From Phallusia fumigata (lineage: Eukaryota > Chordata > Ascidiacea > Phlebobranchia > Ascidiidae), in contig QXVZ01003957.1 in assembly GCA_008931825.1 (NCBI GenBank), positions 1 to 33,444 of the forward strand: 33,444 bases of DNA, written 5' to 3'. Position 1 is the first letter of the stretch; the number at the start of each line of letters is the position of its first letter. The notes under the pieces were generated by a model. The model did no database searches, was not told where the DNA came from, and saw only the letters and a program-made list of their open reading frames with translations. The position numbers and the translations under genes were made by a program. Below, piece after piece: positions 1 through 13,385 of this stretch.

Positions 1-101
1 GAGTAAAGACGAAACATGACTTTGATAAACTGGGTGGGAGACACGAGAGCAAATATCACATGACTCTTTGTCAATAAACTTACAATGTTTTTAGGACCCA
101 C

Positions 102-3100
102 CTAACTTTACAGCAGGTTTTTTGCCGTGTTGCTTCTCAGCGGACAAGGCTGAGGCAGCGTTGTGCTGTAAAATATTTTGCGGTGATTTTGATTTGGGCT
201 TGGTACGAGTAGGTGGGGCCGTTGTGGCTTGCATTGATTCTGTCCCCGAGTTTTCCTCTTCAGCAAAACTCGCTGAGTCACCCTCGCTGCTTAGGGAATC
301 CACCTCTGTATAAGTAGGAAGTTTTAAGTGAAGTAAAAAAATCCTACATGAAAGTTACAAACACACGTTTTTAACCTTTTATACAGCAAAAACACAAAAG
401 AGATAAAGCAGGGCAAAACAAGAATATTCAATATTTTTAACCAAACTCAGTGCGCATATTTTTTTTTTGTACAGAATCAATTACAAAAAGCAGTGATTTG
501 AAACTACGCATTGATTCAAAAGTAAAACTGCATCTTGTCATGATGTTAAGCTTTGGCAAAAAAACTCCACAAACAAAATTGTTTGAAAAGGACTTGATGC
601 TACTGGCTTTACAATTCAATTAAAAAACGAAAGAATTTTATTAACAACCAGGTACCTTTTACTGGTTGAATGTTGGGACCATAGCCGTAACCTCCGTTAA
701 TTTGATCCATATAGCCTGGTAGCATTGTGGTGGTTTTTGGTGCCGTCGCATTGCTTATAGTTGTGGCATTGGGGTTGGCGTACAACAACAGCAAGGGTTG
801 ATGATGTCCTTTGATGCATTTGTCCACGACATTTATCCATCGCTTCCCAACCTGTAAATTTGCAAAATGAAAAATGTTTTGGGTTTCTCAAGACAAAGTA
901 TTGTGGATTCGCCGAAAGCGCTGGGTCAAGAGGCCACAAACATTTTAATGATCTTTTGCTGGTTTATGTTTACAATCCCACAGTTTTAGCCCTCTACATA
1001 TAGGTGGTCTTTGTAGGTGAAATATCATGTTGATTTATTGCCTTGACAGACAGCATGGGAGGTTAAAATAATGAAAAATAACAATCTGCTGGATAAGGTA
1101 TCTTTGACATACTTGGCAGCAACCACTTATTCGAGGACGTCCAAAGTTAGAATTTTTAAAATCATAACTGTGTAGTTATCCAGCTGTTACATGGGATTTA
1201 AACAAACTTATCCAGCTTACCATATTCATATAAATGTAAGACAAACTAAATATTTGAAGAGATTTCTGTCCTGACACTACCCTATGGCCAAAAGTTAACC
1301 AATATGCAGTACCAAATCCCAAAACACATTTTTTGAGCAAAACCAAATAATATTAACCCTTATGTAGTAGCTGTGCACTAAATGTAGTTGAGCATATAAT
1401 ACTGTAAATCTTAAAAAACTACAATATTGGTGGGTAAAAGACAGAGGCAGCAAGTATAGGAAATTTAAAAGCCACTGAAACAACAACAGTTGATAACGAG
1501 TGTTGAAAACAACAACATCTTATGGTTGTGCACGCTACTTACCTCAGACACTTGAGCGTCATCGAAGTAAACCCACTTTCGAAGCTTTGTGTGGAAGAAG
1601 AAGGTGGAATAGTGCTTGCCGTAATAACACACCATCCCAACGAGGTACAGCTCCATTTGACCGGCTCGTTCGTCAACCACAGTGTGGAAGAGCTAAACAA
1701 AATTAATCTTTTTGTGTTTATTGCAGCTACAATAATTTAAATGCAATGTTAAAAAAGTGAGTTATAGCGGAACTTCAATTCAAATCAACATATTTGTCAT
1801 TGTTGCTTGCAGATTTGATGCAAACCTATATATATAGGGTTTACAATAATGATTTTCATATGTCTAACATGAACACCTTGCATTTTATTTTGTGCAAAGC
1901 CAGACAGACAGTACATAAAAATATCCAATACAATACATAATTGTTCAATCTCATAGAGATTACAGACACTACCCAAAGACAATGGCCTTATTATTGCTAT
2001 GTGGTTGTAATACTGAAAAAGTAATTGAATTGTCAAATCCACATAGAGTCATGAGGCCACAAGTATGATAAATACAGTTTAATCCTCCTTACAAGAGCCC
2101 TAGCATGAATATTTCATCACATTTTCACAGGTCACACAGAGACATCACATTTGTATCTTTCACAAAGTCAAGTGCGCATGACCAAAAACCCCATCCAATT
2201 CCACTAATTCACATTTCAATTGCATTAAAAACCTCTCAGGAATGGACTGAGTTTGTCGATTCATTGTAAAAAGCTTTCAAAACAAATTAGCTTTCAAACC
2301 AACTCACGTCTGCGAGGCGTAGTGTGGTACCAAGGGCATGGACAAGATCAATAATATTTTGTACTTGCGGTTCTTCGCTGTCCCAAACAATACCAATCGA
2401 CACGACATCGGGACAGTTCATCAACACCTTTCTCATGTCAACTCGTGCTCCACACTCACTCTGTAAAATGTTTATTGAAATTATAATGTAGCTCAATTGT
2501 TGTTTTTTACAGTTTGTCAATTAACACAACATAAAATATTACAAGTTAAACAAGTAAAACTTATTCCCTTTTTTGCAGAATACAACAAGCATAAAAACTT
2601 GCTTTATACAGCAACATTGTGCAATCTACTTGCTCAGGTTAGAAGGAATAAAACTGGGAATAATTTTGTGACCACAAGTGATTTTACTGGGGTTTATACA
2701 CCTCATAAGGTTGTATCTGGTGTCCAGTTGTAACTGGATCAAAATTGACGTGTTTTACCAGAAAGTTCTTTTACTTTTGGCAAAGAAATATACATACACA
2801 GACTATTTATCATAAAATTGTATCACATTGATCAACCTTGTTAGGATAAAAATGTTTCAATAACTATTGAAAAATACCTCTAAAAATATTGGAAGGGGGT
2901 AAATAACAACAAGCATGTGTCTTTAAAAAAGGGTAAATGACATTTCTTATCAGGTAAATTGAAAACTATTTCGAAACCGCTGATCTAGAATATCGGTTTC
3001 AGACCAGTAAAGTAGGTAGTTATACACTTGACCTAGTCAGTCTGGACTGAGCAAATGAAAAAACAAGTTAAAATGCCCCTAGGGAAATTGATGAAAGCTG

Positions 3101-6100
3101 TCTGCACAAATGTGCCTGTTGTACAAGCACTTCTTTATTAGCTTGACTTGTGCAAAGCTGTTGANAAAAACAAGTTAAAATGCCCCTAGGGAAATTGATG
3201 AAAGCTGTCTGCACAAATGTGCCTGTTGTACAAGCACTTCTTTATTAGCTTGACTTGTGCAAAGCTGTTGACAGCAACATATAGAGTGAAAACTAATAAA
3301 GTGACAGCATGGCAATACTTTTCCCAATAGTTAAAATATCTTTATGATTATTTATGCTGTTTACTACATGAAAAAAATTATGTACACAGATGTTTTTTTT
3401 ATGTGAAAAAATCCTAAAATAGTCCAGATTTTCGTGTGCTGGCCTTGCAAACAAAAGGAGAAACAAAATTAAATTATTTCCAGACAGGTTTTGCCCTTTT
3501 ATTGAAAATTACACAGTTCCACACAGGCAATTGCTTTAATTAACCATCAGTGCTATCAAATTACACAATGACATCATAAAATAAAGGCCAACGAAGCCGG
3601 GGCGGGTGCGTAAGCCTACATACAACATAGCGCCCACGACAAGGGAAACGTTGGTTTAGAGAAATTCCCTTTTTCTACTGCTAGTGGGGGCAGGTAAGCT
3701 ATGCATTGTCATTCAACTTATGTGACGAGCCACTCAGGAATTTGCCCATGTTATGATATGAGGTCATTGCTTTGAAAACTGTCACCGCAAGGATATTTAC
3801 AAAGCACCATAGTTATGTAAAGAATACCATTTATATGCTACTGCTTTATTAAGATAATGTTGTAAAGAAATGAAAAATAAATATTTATGCGGTTATTTAA
3901 AGCCATTTATTTTGTTGAAAAACCATTGTGTTGAAAAATGATGTTGATGACCATTGTATTGAAAATCATTTTATTTGAATAAGAACCTAAAGATGCTTTT
4001 TAGCAAAATATGTACATATGTCTGTATATATGTTAAAAGTACAAGGATGGAAGACATGGTTTCAGAGTTTTTAATCTTGTCATACATCATCTATTAAGTC
4101 TTTACCCACCAGTCAACTGGTTGGGTGGTGCCACAGAAATAATTTGATTCTGGGAAATGAATTTTTGTTAATTTTTGTCTGAAGGCGTTTATATTTTTGT
4201 TTTCTCAGTAAAGCCTTTAATAAGTCGTTCTACCAAAAGCTTGCACAAAGTTGTTTGAGAAGCCATGAATAGATATTTAATTGGTAAAGTGATCAGTACA
4301 CAAAATATGTACAACTATGATTAAGTCAAGACACTTACAGGGCAACTTCTTCTTTCACCCCAACTTCCAGCAACTCGAACTAGTTTTCCGAACATTTGAC
4401 TGCTAGCAGAAGTGCCGTATCGATGTCTGGTGTATTCATCCTCAGTGCTAAATAAACATAAGTTTTTTATAAACTCATGACTGACAGTTATCATACAAGT
4501 TAATATGATCAATCTTTAGATTGAATTTATCATAAAAACTAAGACAAAATAAATACTGTAATAATTTTGTACCAAAAATAAAAGTCAGTGTTTAGGCATG
4601 ATTGACAGTTGCCATATTTTCAAGATGGATTGGTATGATTTTAGAGGTGGATTGGTATTTAAAAGGAAGTTGCAATCCAGTCTTGAAACCTGCTTAACAT
4701 TTGAAGTTAGCCCAAAACTTCAGTTTAATCCCATACACCAGTGCTCTGCAACCGGTGTGCCGCAGTGTTACTGTATCTTAACAAATTTAAAAAAAAACAT
4801 TTTACCCCTGGCAAGTTCAAATGTTACAATTCGCTAATTTTGTTACAATACCCATTGCGCATTTATAATGTTTTATACTGTCACAGTAGAAATTATCATG
4901 TTGGAAAAGCTGTCCTGGCACAAAACACAGGTTGAGGTGTGCCGTGAATTTTAAAATTTTGAAAGTGTGACGTCACTAACAAAGGTTGCGGAGTACTACC
5001 ATACAGAAAACATTCGGTTATTTTTATGATTTGTAATTTTTAATGCTTGATACAAACTGTAATACAGCGTTAGCTTCATAAAACTTACCATAGAGCTGTA
5101 GCAGATACATAATGAACCATTTCAATGAATGGAAGAGGCTCTGATGTTGCACCACATGTACATACACATTGCTCCACTAAGGAAAGGCCAAACTTCTGAT
5201 GTGGTATACAGTGGGCGGCCGTACATACATCCTCACGTACAGTATTGCCGATATGAACATGTAGCCGCAAGAGAATGTTCTCCTACAGAAATCAAGTGCT
5301 TAAATTAGTTGCATGCAGTAGAACATTTGATATGTTAACACTAAGCAAAGCATAGTTATGCAATATATTTTATGGCCTTACAAAAATAAAGCTATGATAT
5401 AAAACAGTTCAATTGAAAGATAAGATTGTGGTGTAATTTTCTGATACCAAACATATCACAGGCATAATTGACAAGTATAATTTACAACTTCAGTTCGCAT
5501 GCAATATATATGCATTTAACAATGCCTTTAAAACAACTAAGGAAAGGAGAAAATAGTTTTAAATCAGACATTAAAACAGCCAAGTTTACATCTTGACATA
5601 AAATAAGCAATGTCTTTGTAAAATTTAGTAATTGCATTTAATAGCGGACCCATCAGACAGACTTGAGACAAGACAAATATAATTTAGTGTGCACTTCACC
5701 GACTTCTGCAAACAGAAGACCTTTTGGAGTGTCACTTAATACCTGCACCTTATTTTGTACATATACAGACAGGAAATCTTACTCTATTGAGGCTCTCATG
5801 TTTACTTTTGGTCTGGCCACAGAACAGTAAATAAGTCGGCCATGAACTGGATTCTCACGCTATAGATTGTGGAGTGCTTTAGTTGGATTTTAAAATTGAA
5901 TTACTTTCATTTTGATGAACATATTAAATATTATCCAGAAATGTACCTAAATAGAGATTTTGCAGAAAAATTTATTGCAAAAAATGACACCAAAATTTTG
6001 TAAACAGTTAAAAAAAAGAGTAAAAAAAAGTTATTTTATTGAATAAAATAAATTTTTAACACAAACAATTTATTTACAATTTTGCAGTTAGAAAAGCAGA

Positions 6101-6749
6101 CACAACTGCCTAGTAAACACAAGTATTTAAATTGTGCAGGCAAAAACAAATAACCACTTACAAAACACTCTGCGGCATCATCCATAAATCCCATCTGAAA
6201 TCGGTTTTGTTGTTGGAAAGTCTCAGCCAAAGCACTGCGAAGCACATTTGGGGGTAAGGCCTGTGCTTTACTGTGCTGGAATTGCTGAAAAATGTCTTTC
6301 AGTGCACAGAAGATGCACGATGGACCCATACAAGCATGGCCGTTAAGTGTACGAAAGCTTCGTCGGAAAACGTCGAGGTGCCAAAGAACCTGCAAATAAA
6401 AAACTACATGTTATCCAAAAGTAGCTTTGGACTTTTGGGAAATCAAAACATTTTAAAATTCTTTTTTGAGCATAGTCAGTGGTAGCGAAATTAGATACAC
6501 TTAAAACATACTGTATCTTCCTGACAAATCGATCTCCCTGCATAAAGAACATCTCAGAACTTATTTGGAACCATCAGCAAAGGGCACAAGCAACCCGCAA
6601 ATACAACTGCTAAATACATTCGGAATACAAACCTGAATAGCGCTGTTGAGAAAACAATTATTTTCCCCTGGTTCATTAAGAAGTCCCTTGTTCGCAGCAA
6701 TCGAGACCGTTGACATCATACGGTCCCGTCCTTTTTTGAACATAGGCAT
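102..6749 (-). CDS. USP54-like: USP53/USP54-family ubiquitin-specific protease, eight exons, 3' end beyond the window
   Basis: Exons, read on the minus strand, are 6749-6633, 6389-6162, 5282-5089, 4447-4339, 2460-2308, 1692-1543, 851-656 and 305-102. Each is bounded by GT-AG and all phases join, giving about 450 residues. The catalytic Cys box [12 protein letters not shown] (Cys32), the His box GKHYSTFFF (His294) and the following FDD (Asp311/312) are present. Between them lie [25 protein letters not shown] and the junction-spanning CPSEC of the zinc ribbon. By family knowledge these match USP53/USP54, which cleave ubiquitin chains and were long thought inactive. The first ATG follows an in-frame TAA at 6812-6810. 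The last visible exon is acidic and Ser-rich, unlike the catalytic core. It can splice at a TTAG/GTGGGT donor, or stop at the TAA at 93-91; I favour splicing because vertebrate members have long C-terminal tails and I see no poly(A) signal. Oddity: one codon is missing in the zinc ribbon. Family assignment is firm; USP54 rather than USP53 is a judgement. Confidence 0.93.
3059..3271. repeat. Identical 106-bp direct duplication around a single N (assembly join)
   Basis: Bases 3059-3164 and 3166-3271 are the same sequence, separated only by the N at 3165. It lies in an intron of the USP gene. An exact copy touching both sides of a one-base gap is what results when two overlapping contigs are placed end to end without merging, so one copy is probably not real. 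Confidence 0.9.
4739..4998. mobile_element. hAT-type non-autonomous element with 8-bp target-site duplication
   Basis: The left end CAGTGCTCTGCAACC and the reverse complement of the right end, TAGTACTCCGCAACC, match at 12 of 15 positions. The flanks CCATACAC (4731-4738) and CCATACAG (4999-5006) form an 8-bp target-site duplication with one mismatch, the length typical of hAT transposons. The 260-bp body has no transposase. It lies in a USP intron and carries one of the TGACGTCA palindromes. Confidence 0.75.
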
Positions 6750-8003
6750 TGTGAATGTTTCCTTTAGTCCACTGTACTTTAAATCCAAAAAGGCATAGCA
6801 CACAATAGCTTAGGGTTGCATCAGAGTGTTGTGCAACATTTGTGAAGAAGTGAAAGTTGATGTAGCATCACAAATATTGATAGCACCAAGATGGATCATG
6901 ACACAAAAAGGTATTTATCAAGACTTACAGTGGGTGAAGCATGATCTAGTAAAACAATTTGATATTTTTTGTGCACCTAAATTTTGAAAAAAATTAAACT
7001 CTCAGATTTTATTTCTGTGACTAGTAAAATCAAAGTATATTTGCATAAGTGGCCTAAAAACCACAGGTGTGCAGTTGTTATTTAAAAGAGGTGCTCAGTA
7101 GCTTTTTCATATCTATTGAAATGCAGACTGTGAAAAACATTTAATTGCTTACTGCTTCTGTCGTTATATGTGGAAATTAAACATCTGTTTTTTAAATATT
7201 TCATCACATAGATATGAATACCAATCACAAACTGGAGCCCAATGTCACATCTTTAACACTTACTACAGTATCATCATTCATCAGTATGCAGCCGGAATTT
7301 TCAAAAAAAACTTTCTGCTCCCAAAAGCATTTAATTTTTTAAAAAGGCACATTTCCTAGCACTAAAAAGCTAAACACTAAATTAAAGTACATCACAGTCT
7401 CCTAAAGCTAATCTGAATCCCACTGACGGCAAGAATATATCAATCCTGTTTCTTTTATTACAAAAAGATTTTTAATTTAAACTACATATTCGTCTTCCAT
7501 TATTCAATGTTTAACAAGCTTGTTTAATTAAACACAGTTAAGATACATCTACCTAAAATACAAATGACACATCTTTTATCACTGCAAAAAGTTTCAAATT
7601 CAAAGGCAGTCAATCTTTTTTCTTGTCTGGCGTCCAACTCGAAAAGCGATATCAACCTTTAAAAATAAATAGTGTATCTTTTGCGCCCTCCAGCGAATAT
7701 TTTGATTTTTAAATTGGGATATTTCTATGTTACCTGCTCCAACTTAAATTTTAAAACTGTTTAGGACGGGATGTTGCATTTTTCTGTACAACTGTATTTT
7801 TTCTGAAATTCTTAAATTCGTCTGTTACAAAAATACTTAAATATGCCATTGTCAAGTTTATGTGATTGTGTGACTGGCTGATCAAGGAATATCGTATCTA
7901 AATCCTATATTGACCTGATTGCGGAAGACGAAACAAAAGCAATAAACTTTTTTTTAACTTGAAAAATTAATTAGAGCTTTCTATAAGTTTTATTGTAAAC
8001 AAA

Positions 8004-8056
8004 AGTTGAGTTGAGTTCAGTTGAGTTGAGTATATTTCACTTGGTGAAATATTTCC
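8004..8056. repeat. GTTGA pentamer run plus short palindrome
   Basis: A degenerate run of GTTGA units (8004-8030) is followed by TTTCACTTGGTGAAAT, a near-perfect palindrome. The inverse order, TTCACCAAGAGAAATA followed by AACTCAACTCAACT, occurs at 12754-12788. The two look like copies of one element end in opposite orientation. Confidence 0.55.
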
Positions 8057-8271
8057 TTTTGTTTTTATTTTGAAGTCTAATTTAGGACGTACAGAAGTTA
8101 CAATTACCTGCAAGGAGGGAAAACAGTTTTTTTGTAAAAGACCGAAGTCGTCAGAGAAACTTCTTCTAGGCGCCTTGATGCAACCATAAACATTCAAGAA
8201 AAACGTTTTGCATGGTCGGCGGCGCATTTTGCTGATGTGCAAAAAATTCACGGAGTCACAATACTCTATCT

Positions 8272-8720
8272 CAGTGGTCGGCAAACTGCCGTCCGCATAG
8301 AACTTTTTAGTGGGCCGCGGAAACCGTACTTATGTGGGCCGCGTGGTACATTGGAGCATGAACCCTGACGAGGTGGCGCGGCCAATATGTAGAGCCGTAC
8401 ACTATGTACCACCTGTAAACGTTGAATATTGACATGACAAACAATTGTTAAATGTCAAATGAATTGTGATGAAACAGGCAACGTCTGAAACACATGAAAG
8501 AAGAAGTAAAGTGCACTCGACATGAGAATAAATTGGTTAATTCCGACAAACCGAAATTCATTTGACATGGTTTTCACACGAAAAAGGTTGGTTTGCGTTA
8601 ACAGACATTTTAAAAGCAATTTTATAGAACAAACTTGTCTCAGTATTCTTGTATTAACATGTACGGAACGTTTTATGCTGTGTGGGCCTTCAGTTAAGAT
8701 TAAATTTTTGCCGACCACTG
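8272..8720. mobile_element. hAT-type element, about 450 bp
   Basis: The left terminus CAGTGGTCGGCAAACTGC and right terminus GCCGACCACTG are inverted repeats of the common hAT form. The left part contains GTGGGCCGCG runs often seen next to such termini. The flanking 8-mers CTCTATCT and CTATAGTT agree at only five positions, so the duplication is decayed. Open frames inside lack transposase motifs that I can recognise. Confidence 0.65.
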
Positions 8721-9418
8721 CTATAGTTACTTGTTGGGCCTTTGTATTATGATTATCATTTATCAAGTTAAACGCTCCATCGAGTTTAAAGCCGAATTAA
8801 GAAACAAACGACGTTGTATCAGCGCCGCAGTGTTTGTGAATGCCACTTGCTGCAATACAAAATACCGACGTAAAAGTTGAGTTTATTTCGCATCGTAAAA
8901 GAAATCGTAGATACACAATTGCACTACAATGATCACCAAGCCGGAAATAGCTGCGCAACGTTAAAATGTTGAAATCGAAAAACAGGAATGGCATAATTAG
9001 TGGATCAAGGTTGAACGCGCTGCAGCTAAGTTAATATGCGCAATAAAAACTATATATCGAGTCCTATTAAGTAACCGGCAGATTTGGATTCAAATGTGCA
9101 TTTATTTACGGCCCAGTTGGTTTGTGGCACAGCAATTGCGCAAACCTTGCTTCCTAATGTTTACCCTGCGCAAAGCACAAGAATACAGGGAATTCTTTGT
9201 TTCACTGGAAAAGAATTTGCGAGCAGTAGACCTAGAATAGATTTTTATCGTTGTGGTTTGGACATGAACCGCTGGTTTCCGCCGCTCCAGTTTCGAAAAA
9301 TTAACGCATCGTTGCTCGTGAGTGTTTTTCTGCACTCAGAACTTCTTTTTGTCAAAACTGAACCGTTATTTGTTTTTCCAATTCTTTGCAACCAGAATTT
9401 GCCAGGAGGTAGCTGGAA

Positions 9419-9454
9419 ATGTCAGAGCCCTACTGTAACGATCAAATGTCACCT
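9419..9454 (+). CDS. Weak candidate first coding exon
   Basis: An ATG at 9419 opens twelve codons (MSEPYCNDQMSP) ending exactly at a GTAAGT donor. The preceding 300 bases are less AT-rich than their surroundings and could be a promoter and leader. I could not find an acceptor exon that continues it in phase before the next gene, and a short ATG-to-donor stretch can arise by chance. It is recorded only as a candidate. Confidence 0.15.
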
Positions 9455-10904
9455 GTAAGTAGTATCCCTATTCCGCAATAGGTTTATCGGTATAACAGTA
9501 TTTCCGAGGTACGTTTTTGTCAGGCAGAAACAGATGCATTGTATTTCTTACAAAATACTTTGATGCAAAGGCCGAATAGAAAGCAGAATTAAATAGCTAT
9601 TTAAACACCCGTTGCTGTGAAGTGTTGATCTATTTGAGGATTCAGGAACATTCTTGCGTGGTTTGTTTGAAGATATGTTCAAAATTTTATAGGTTTACAT
9701 TTTCATTCGGCTCATTTTTGAGCCGTTATGTTGCAACATAAATTAAGGCCTTGACTTAAAATGAGTCCACATTTGTTACGCGCTTCAGTTATCGTTGGTC
9801 AGGATTTAATTCCATTACATTAGTGACTTGTGGCTGTATACGCAGCAAAGTTTAATCCGTTACATCAGTGTGTGTCTAACATGCTAACAAAAGTCACTTC
9901 TGCATAATTATTGAGATGCGTTGCAAAATCTTTTGATGAATGAATTGTTCGTATTCAAACTTTGGCGACTTCAGGGTTAATTTCAATATTTAGAAAACCG
10001 CTGACGGTGATTTCTCTCGTCCCACGTAACGCTATGGTTTTGTGGCGTAATGAACCAAATAAGGTTCATTGCATTTGGAAGGCTTGCCGCTATATGCGTT
10101 GCACAAACCTATTCTCAAATGCGATAAATCATTGTGCTAACCGGCTATATGTGCAATAGTTAATTACTTTTCAACTGTTTTGATTTGTGTTGTCTCGAAT
10201 AGAAATCAGTTTTGTGTTTTACCTGCATTGTAAGCTAACCAAATACCGGACTCCAATTTTCGGATCCATTTTAACATGTTTTAACTCCACGATGAACCAA
10301 TTTGAAATAACTGATAAAAAATTTTCCAATTTGAAGAATTTTGTTGTCTTTATCACTTTTTAGGCATGTAAGTCCCCTTTTTCATAAAACCGATTTTTTA
10401 ATTAAATACAGCCCGATCATTTCTTTACGATTTTTTTGCCAATACTCCAACTATGTGCATGGAGATAGGTAAATAAATCATGAACCATTTTACCGCCCGG
10501 TAGCGCTAGAAAGTTGCTCAAATTTTACAACCGCTCCACCAAAAGCGTCTTGAAGCTTAAGCCGGTTGGAAATCTTTTCGCGGAGAAGGTGTTTTGCTGC
10601 AAAATCGTTTTACTCACTTTGTTAACATTCTGAAATGAACATAAACTGAATCACTTTTGTGGTTTGGGCAAATCAAAGTGGTCTTTTTCAATTGTGATTA
10701 TTTTTCTCATTCAACTTATAACTATGCAGTATTTGTAATGTAAAATAAAAGTAAGGCTTATAACAGTTGCAGGCAAAATGAAATTATAGATGTTACAAAC
10801 ACTCTTTAGCCGTCCGGCGGTGTCTGGTAAAAATTCATAGATTGCAATTACGCGTGGTACCAACTTCTTTGTTGCTTGGTAAGGTTTTGAGAAAAAGTTA
10901 TTGA

Positions 10905-11110
10905 GGTAATAAAAGTAGAAGTCCTGATGTAGATAAGGTCGCGAGTTCGAATCCCACCGCAGGCTAGTCATATCTAGCTTCACCCTTGCTCACAAAAAAT
11001 CCTTAGTTGCTCCCCGGATGAGATGCTTAAGCTTATACAGTGTGAAAGCGGACCTGGATAGGCGTCGAAGCTAATACTTGTGTTGATGCCGTTGCAGCGT
11101 TACTTGCTGG
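10905..11110 (+). mobile_element. tRNA-derived SINE relic
   Basis: GCGAGTTCGAATCCC near 10941-10955 is a good RNA polymerase III B box. About 40 bases further on, GCTCACAAAAAATCCTTAG and GTTGCTCC resemble the body motif (GAGCAAG, CTTAA, TTGCTCC) of the SINE at 16627-16760. The A box is degraded and no cloverleaf acceptor stem closes, so this is not a tRNA gene. Both ends are approximate. Confidence 0.55.
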
Positions 11111-11152
11111 TCCACAACCGCTTTATGCCAAATACTTTGTTTCACGTTAGCC

Positions 11153-11339
11153 CAGTGGTTTCCAACCATTTTTGATGCATTTTCACCTATGCTTACGTTG
11201 GAATTTTTTCCCTACTTGACAAGAAGTGATTTACAAATGTCAAAAAGATTTAGAACTCCTGGTATTACTAAAAATACTGCACTGATCACGAATAGCTTTG
11301 CTAGCAAAGAAGAAATTCTTTCCCGATTGGGAACCACTG
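11153..11339. mobile_element. hAT-type MITE
   Basis: It runs from CAGTGGTTTCCAACC to GGGAACCACTG, matching inverted termini of the hAT type. It contains GACAAGAAGTGA, which recurs in the element at 21012-21116. Nearby flanks CGTTAGCC and CCTTAGCC agree at seven of eight bases, but the right copy is offset by two bases from the terminus, so the exact end is uncertain. Confidence 0.65.
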
Positions 11340-12941
11340 CACCTTAGCCTAAGGTATATAATTGTTCTCTAATGACTAATTGATTTGCTTTGAGTTCTAT
11401 AGTTAATTAACATTTTCTGCTGGACATTATTTGCCACATCATCTGTAAAACGATGAGTCACTGGCAATTTTTCCCAGCATTGAACTTTCAGTTTAACCGC
11501 TTAGTGAGGAGATATGGATTTAAACCCGGAATCTCCCTGAAGAGGCAGCCAGGTCATATGATTGCAACCCCGCCTACTCATGGGGACAAAATAAAATCAC
11601 AGGCTTGATTTTATCTGCTCTGACATTTAGGTCAGCAAAATAACAAATAGTTTTTTTGTAAACTTTTCGGGTAAATCACAACCCAGTCTGTCAAGTTTTG
11701 GCAAATTTGTCTTTTCTGCGTTTCTGATTGTTAAGAAAAAACGAAGTAACTAGTATCTATTATATTTTTAAGGTTTTTTTTGTACACCTATTATCCGAAT
11801 ACGCAGTTATGTTCAACAAGGTCGGTTGATTCTTTTTAAATAAGGAACTGACGGATGTAGACATCGAAATATCTCGCTTTATGTCTGACAAGTCAGGTCA
11901 ATCTGCAACGAAAACCTGTTGAAAACCATTCGTCCACTCGTCTTCACTCGTTTATCAAATTTTTTGAAGAAAATTCAATCTCAACATGTTTTCAATTGAA
12001 CTCCTCAGTATTTCAGAGTTATATTTATTTTAATTTTTATTAATTGATTTATCGGGCTAACCCCATTATTGTCAGCTTGAGCTGTCAAGCGCTGTGACGT
12101 CATAACAAAGACCGGAACACCGACATAATACGTCATTACCACTTAGGTGACGTAGTCTAATTACTGCGCTGCAATAACAAAATAGTTCATAATGATCCGA
12201 AAAAATACATTTTGATGGTCTAAACTGAATAAAACTTATCTAAGTTACAACTTAGCAAATTATATTACAACTTTAGTGGCATTTGTGTTAATTTAGCCAC
12301 TTTCAAACGCTAGTTTCGGAATTTTTAAAAGAATTCATATGTAACCTATAGTTCTCCGAAAACTCCAAACCTGTCCAATTCAGTTATGATTAACGAGTTC
12401 GACTTTCTTGTTCTATGAGTAAGTTGTACTATCATGACAAATCTTCGGTCGATCTTATAGCTATTTTAAAAAGCCTCAATGCGTGATATGAAACATTTGT
12501 CGTTGCAGAACATGTTACAAAGGCCTTTTAGTCATCGCTTTTATGCCACCATGGCAGACATATAGATAAAAGTGACAGCCTGATTTATCACTTGGGTTTT
12601 AGCAAATGTCATAACTGTGTAAGTGTGGTACGTGAAGTAATGGGCTGCGACACATTTTTGGCAAATAAAGAATAACATGGAGTTGTTTAGCTGTTATGCA
12701 ACAATATACCACGCTATCGACGTTTTTGAGATATAACCGTTACAATTTTACTTTATTCACCAAGAGAAATAAACTCAACTCAACTTAATTTCTAAAAGTC
12801 ATGGGGTTGGCCGGATCTGTCACTTTTTAGGCGGTTTTCTCGTTTATGTGCCGTGGTGTCAAACAAAATCAATGCCTTAGGATATAATGATATCAAGTTT
12901 GAGATTCACCTGAAGCGAGAAATTAACCAAAACTTTAATAT

Positions 12942-13158
12942 CAAAACTGTTTTGGCCAAATATCAAGTGTAATATATGTTTTACTTCAAGTTTCAATCCA
13001 AAATTTGAACACAGCCACAGCAAATTTGATTTACATTAGCCGTTGGTGANCAAAACTGTTTTGGCCAAATATCAAGTGTAATATATGTTTTACTTCAAGT
13101 TTCAATCCAAAATTTGAACACAGCCACAGCAAATTTGATTTACATTAGCCGTTGGTGA
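12942..13158. repeat. Identical 108-bp direct duplication around a single N
   Basis: Bases 12942-13049 and 13051-13158 are identical and abut the N at 13050. This is read as an unmerged contig overlap. Confidence 0.9.
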
Positions 13159-13385
13159 TAAAGCTGTTTAACTTTTATTTATGCTGATATTTCGCTTTGC
13201 ATGTACAATCAAATTGCAAATAGGTCCTCTATACGCAAAGCTTGTGAGCTGTTTTGTTTACTGCCCGTTCTATATCATTAGTAAAGCCGCACTATGATGT
13301 CGGAATATAGGCTAATTAGTATTGTCTAATACGTCATTCGATACGTAACAGAGCATTGTTAGTGATAACAAGTATGACGCGCTGA

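Noticed and set aside
7967-8284. Minus-strand open frame of 105 codons upstream of the USP gene
   Set aside because: It overlaps the GTTGA repeat and the end of a hAT element; not accepted as an upstream USP exon.
9084-9458. Open frame of 124 codons on the plus strand
   Set aside because: It begins at a TTG, has no ATG near its start and no family resemblance, and shows no splice-phase partner. Only the short ATG-to-donor piece at 9419 is kept as a weak candidate.
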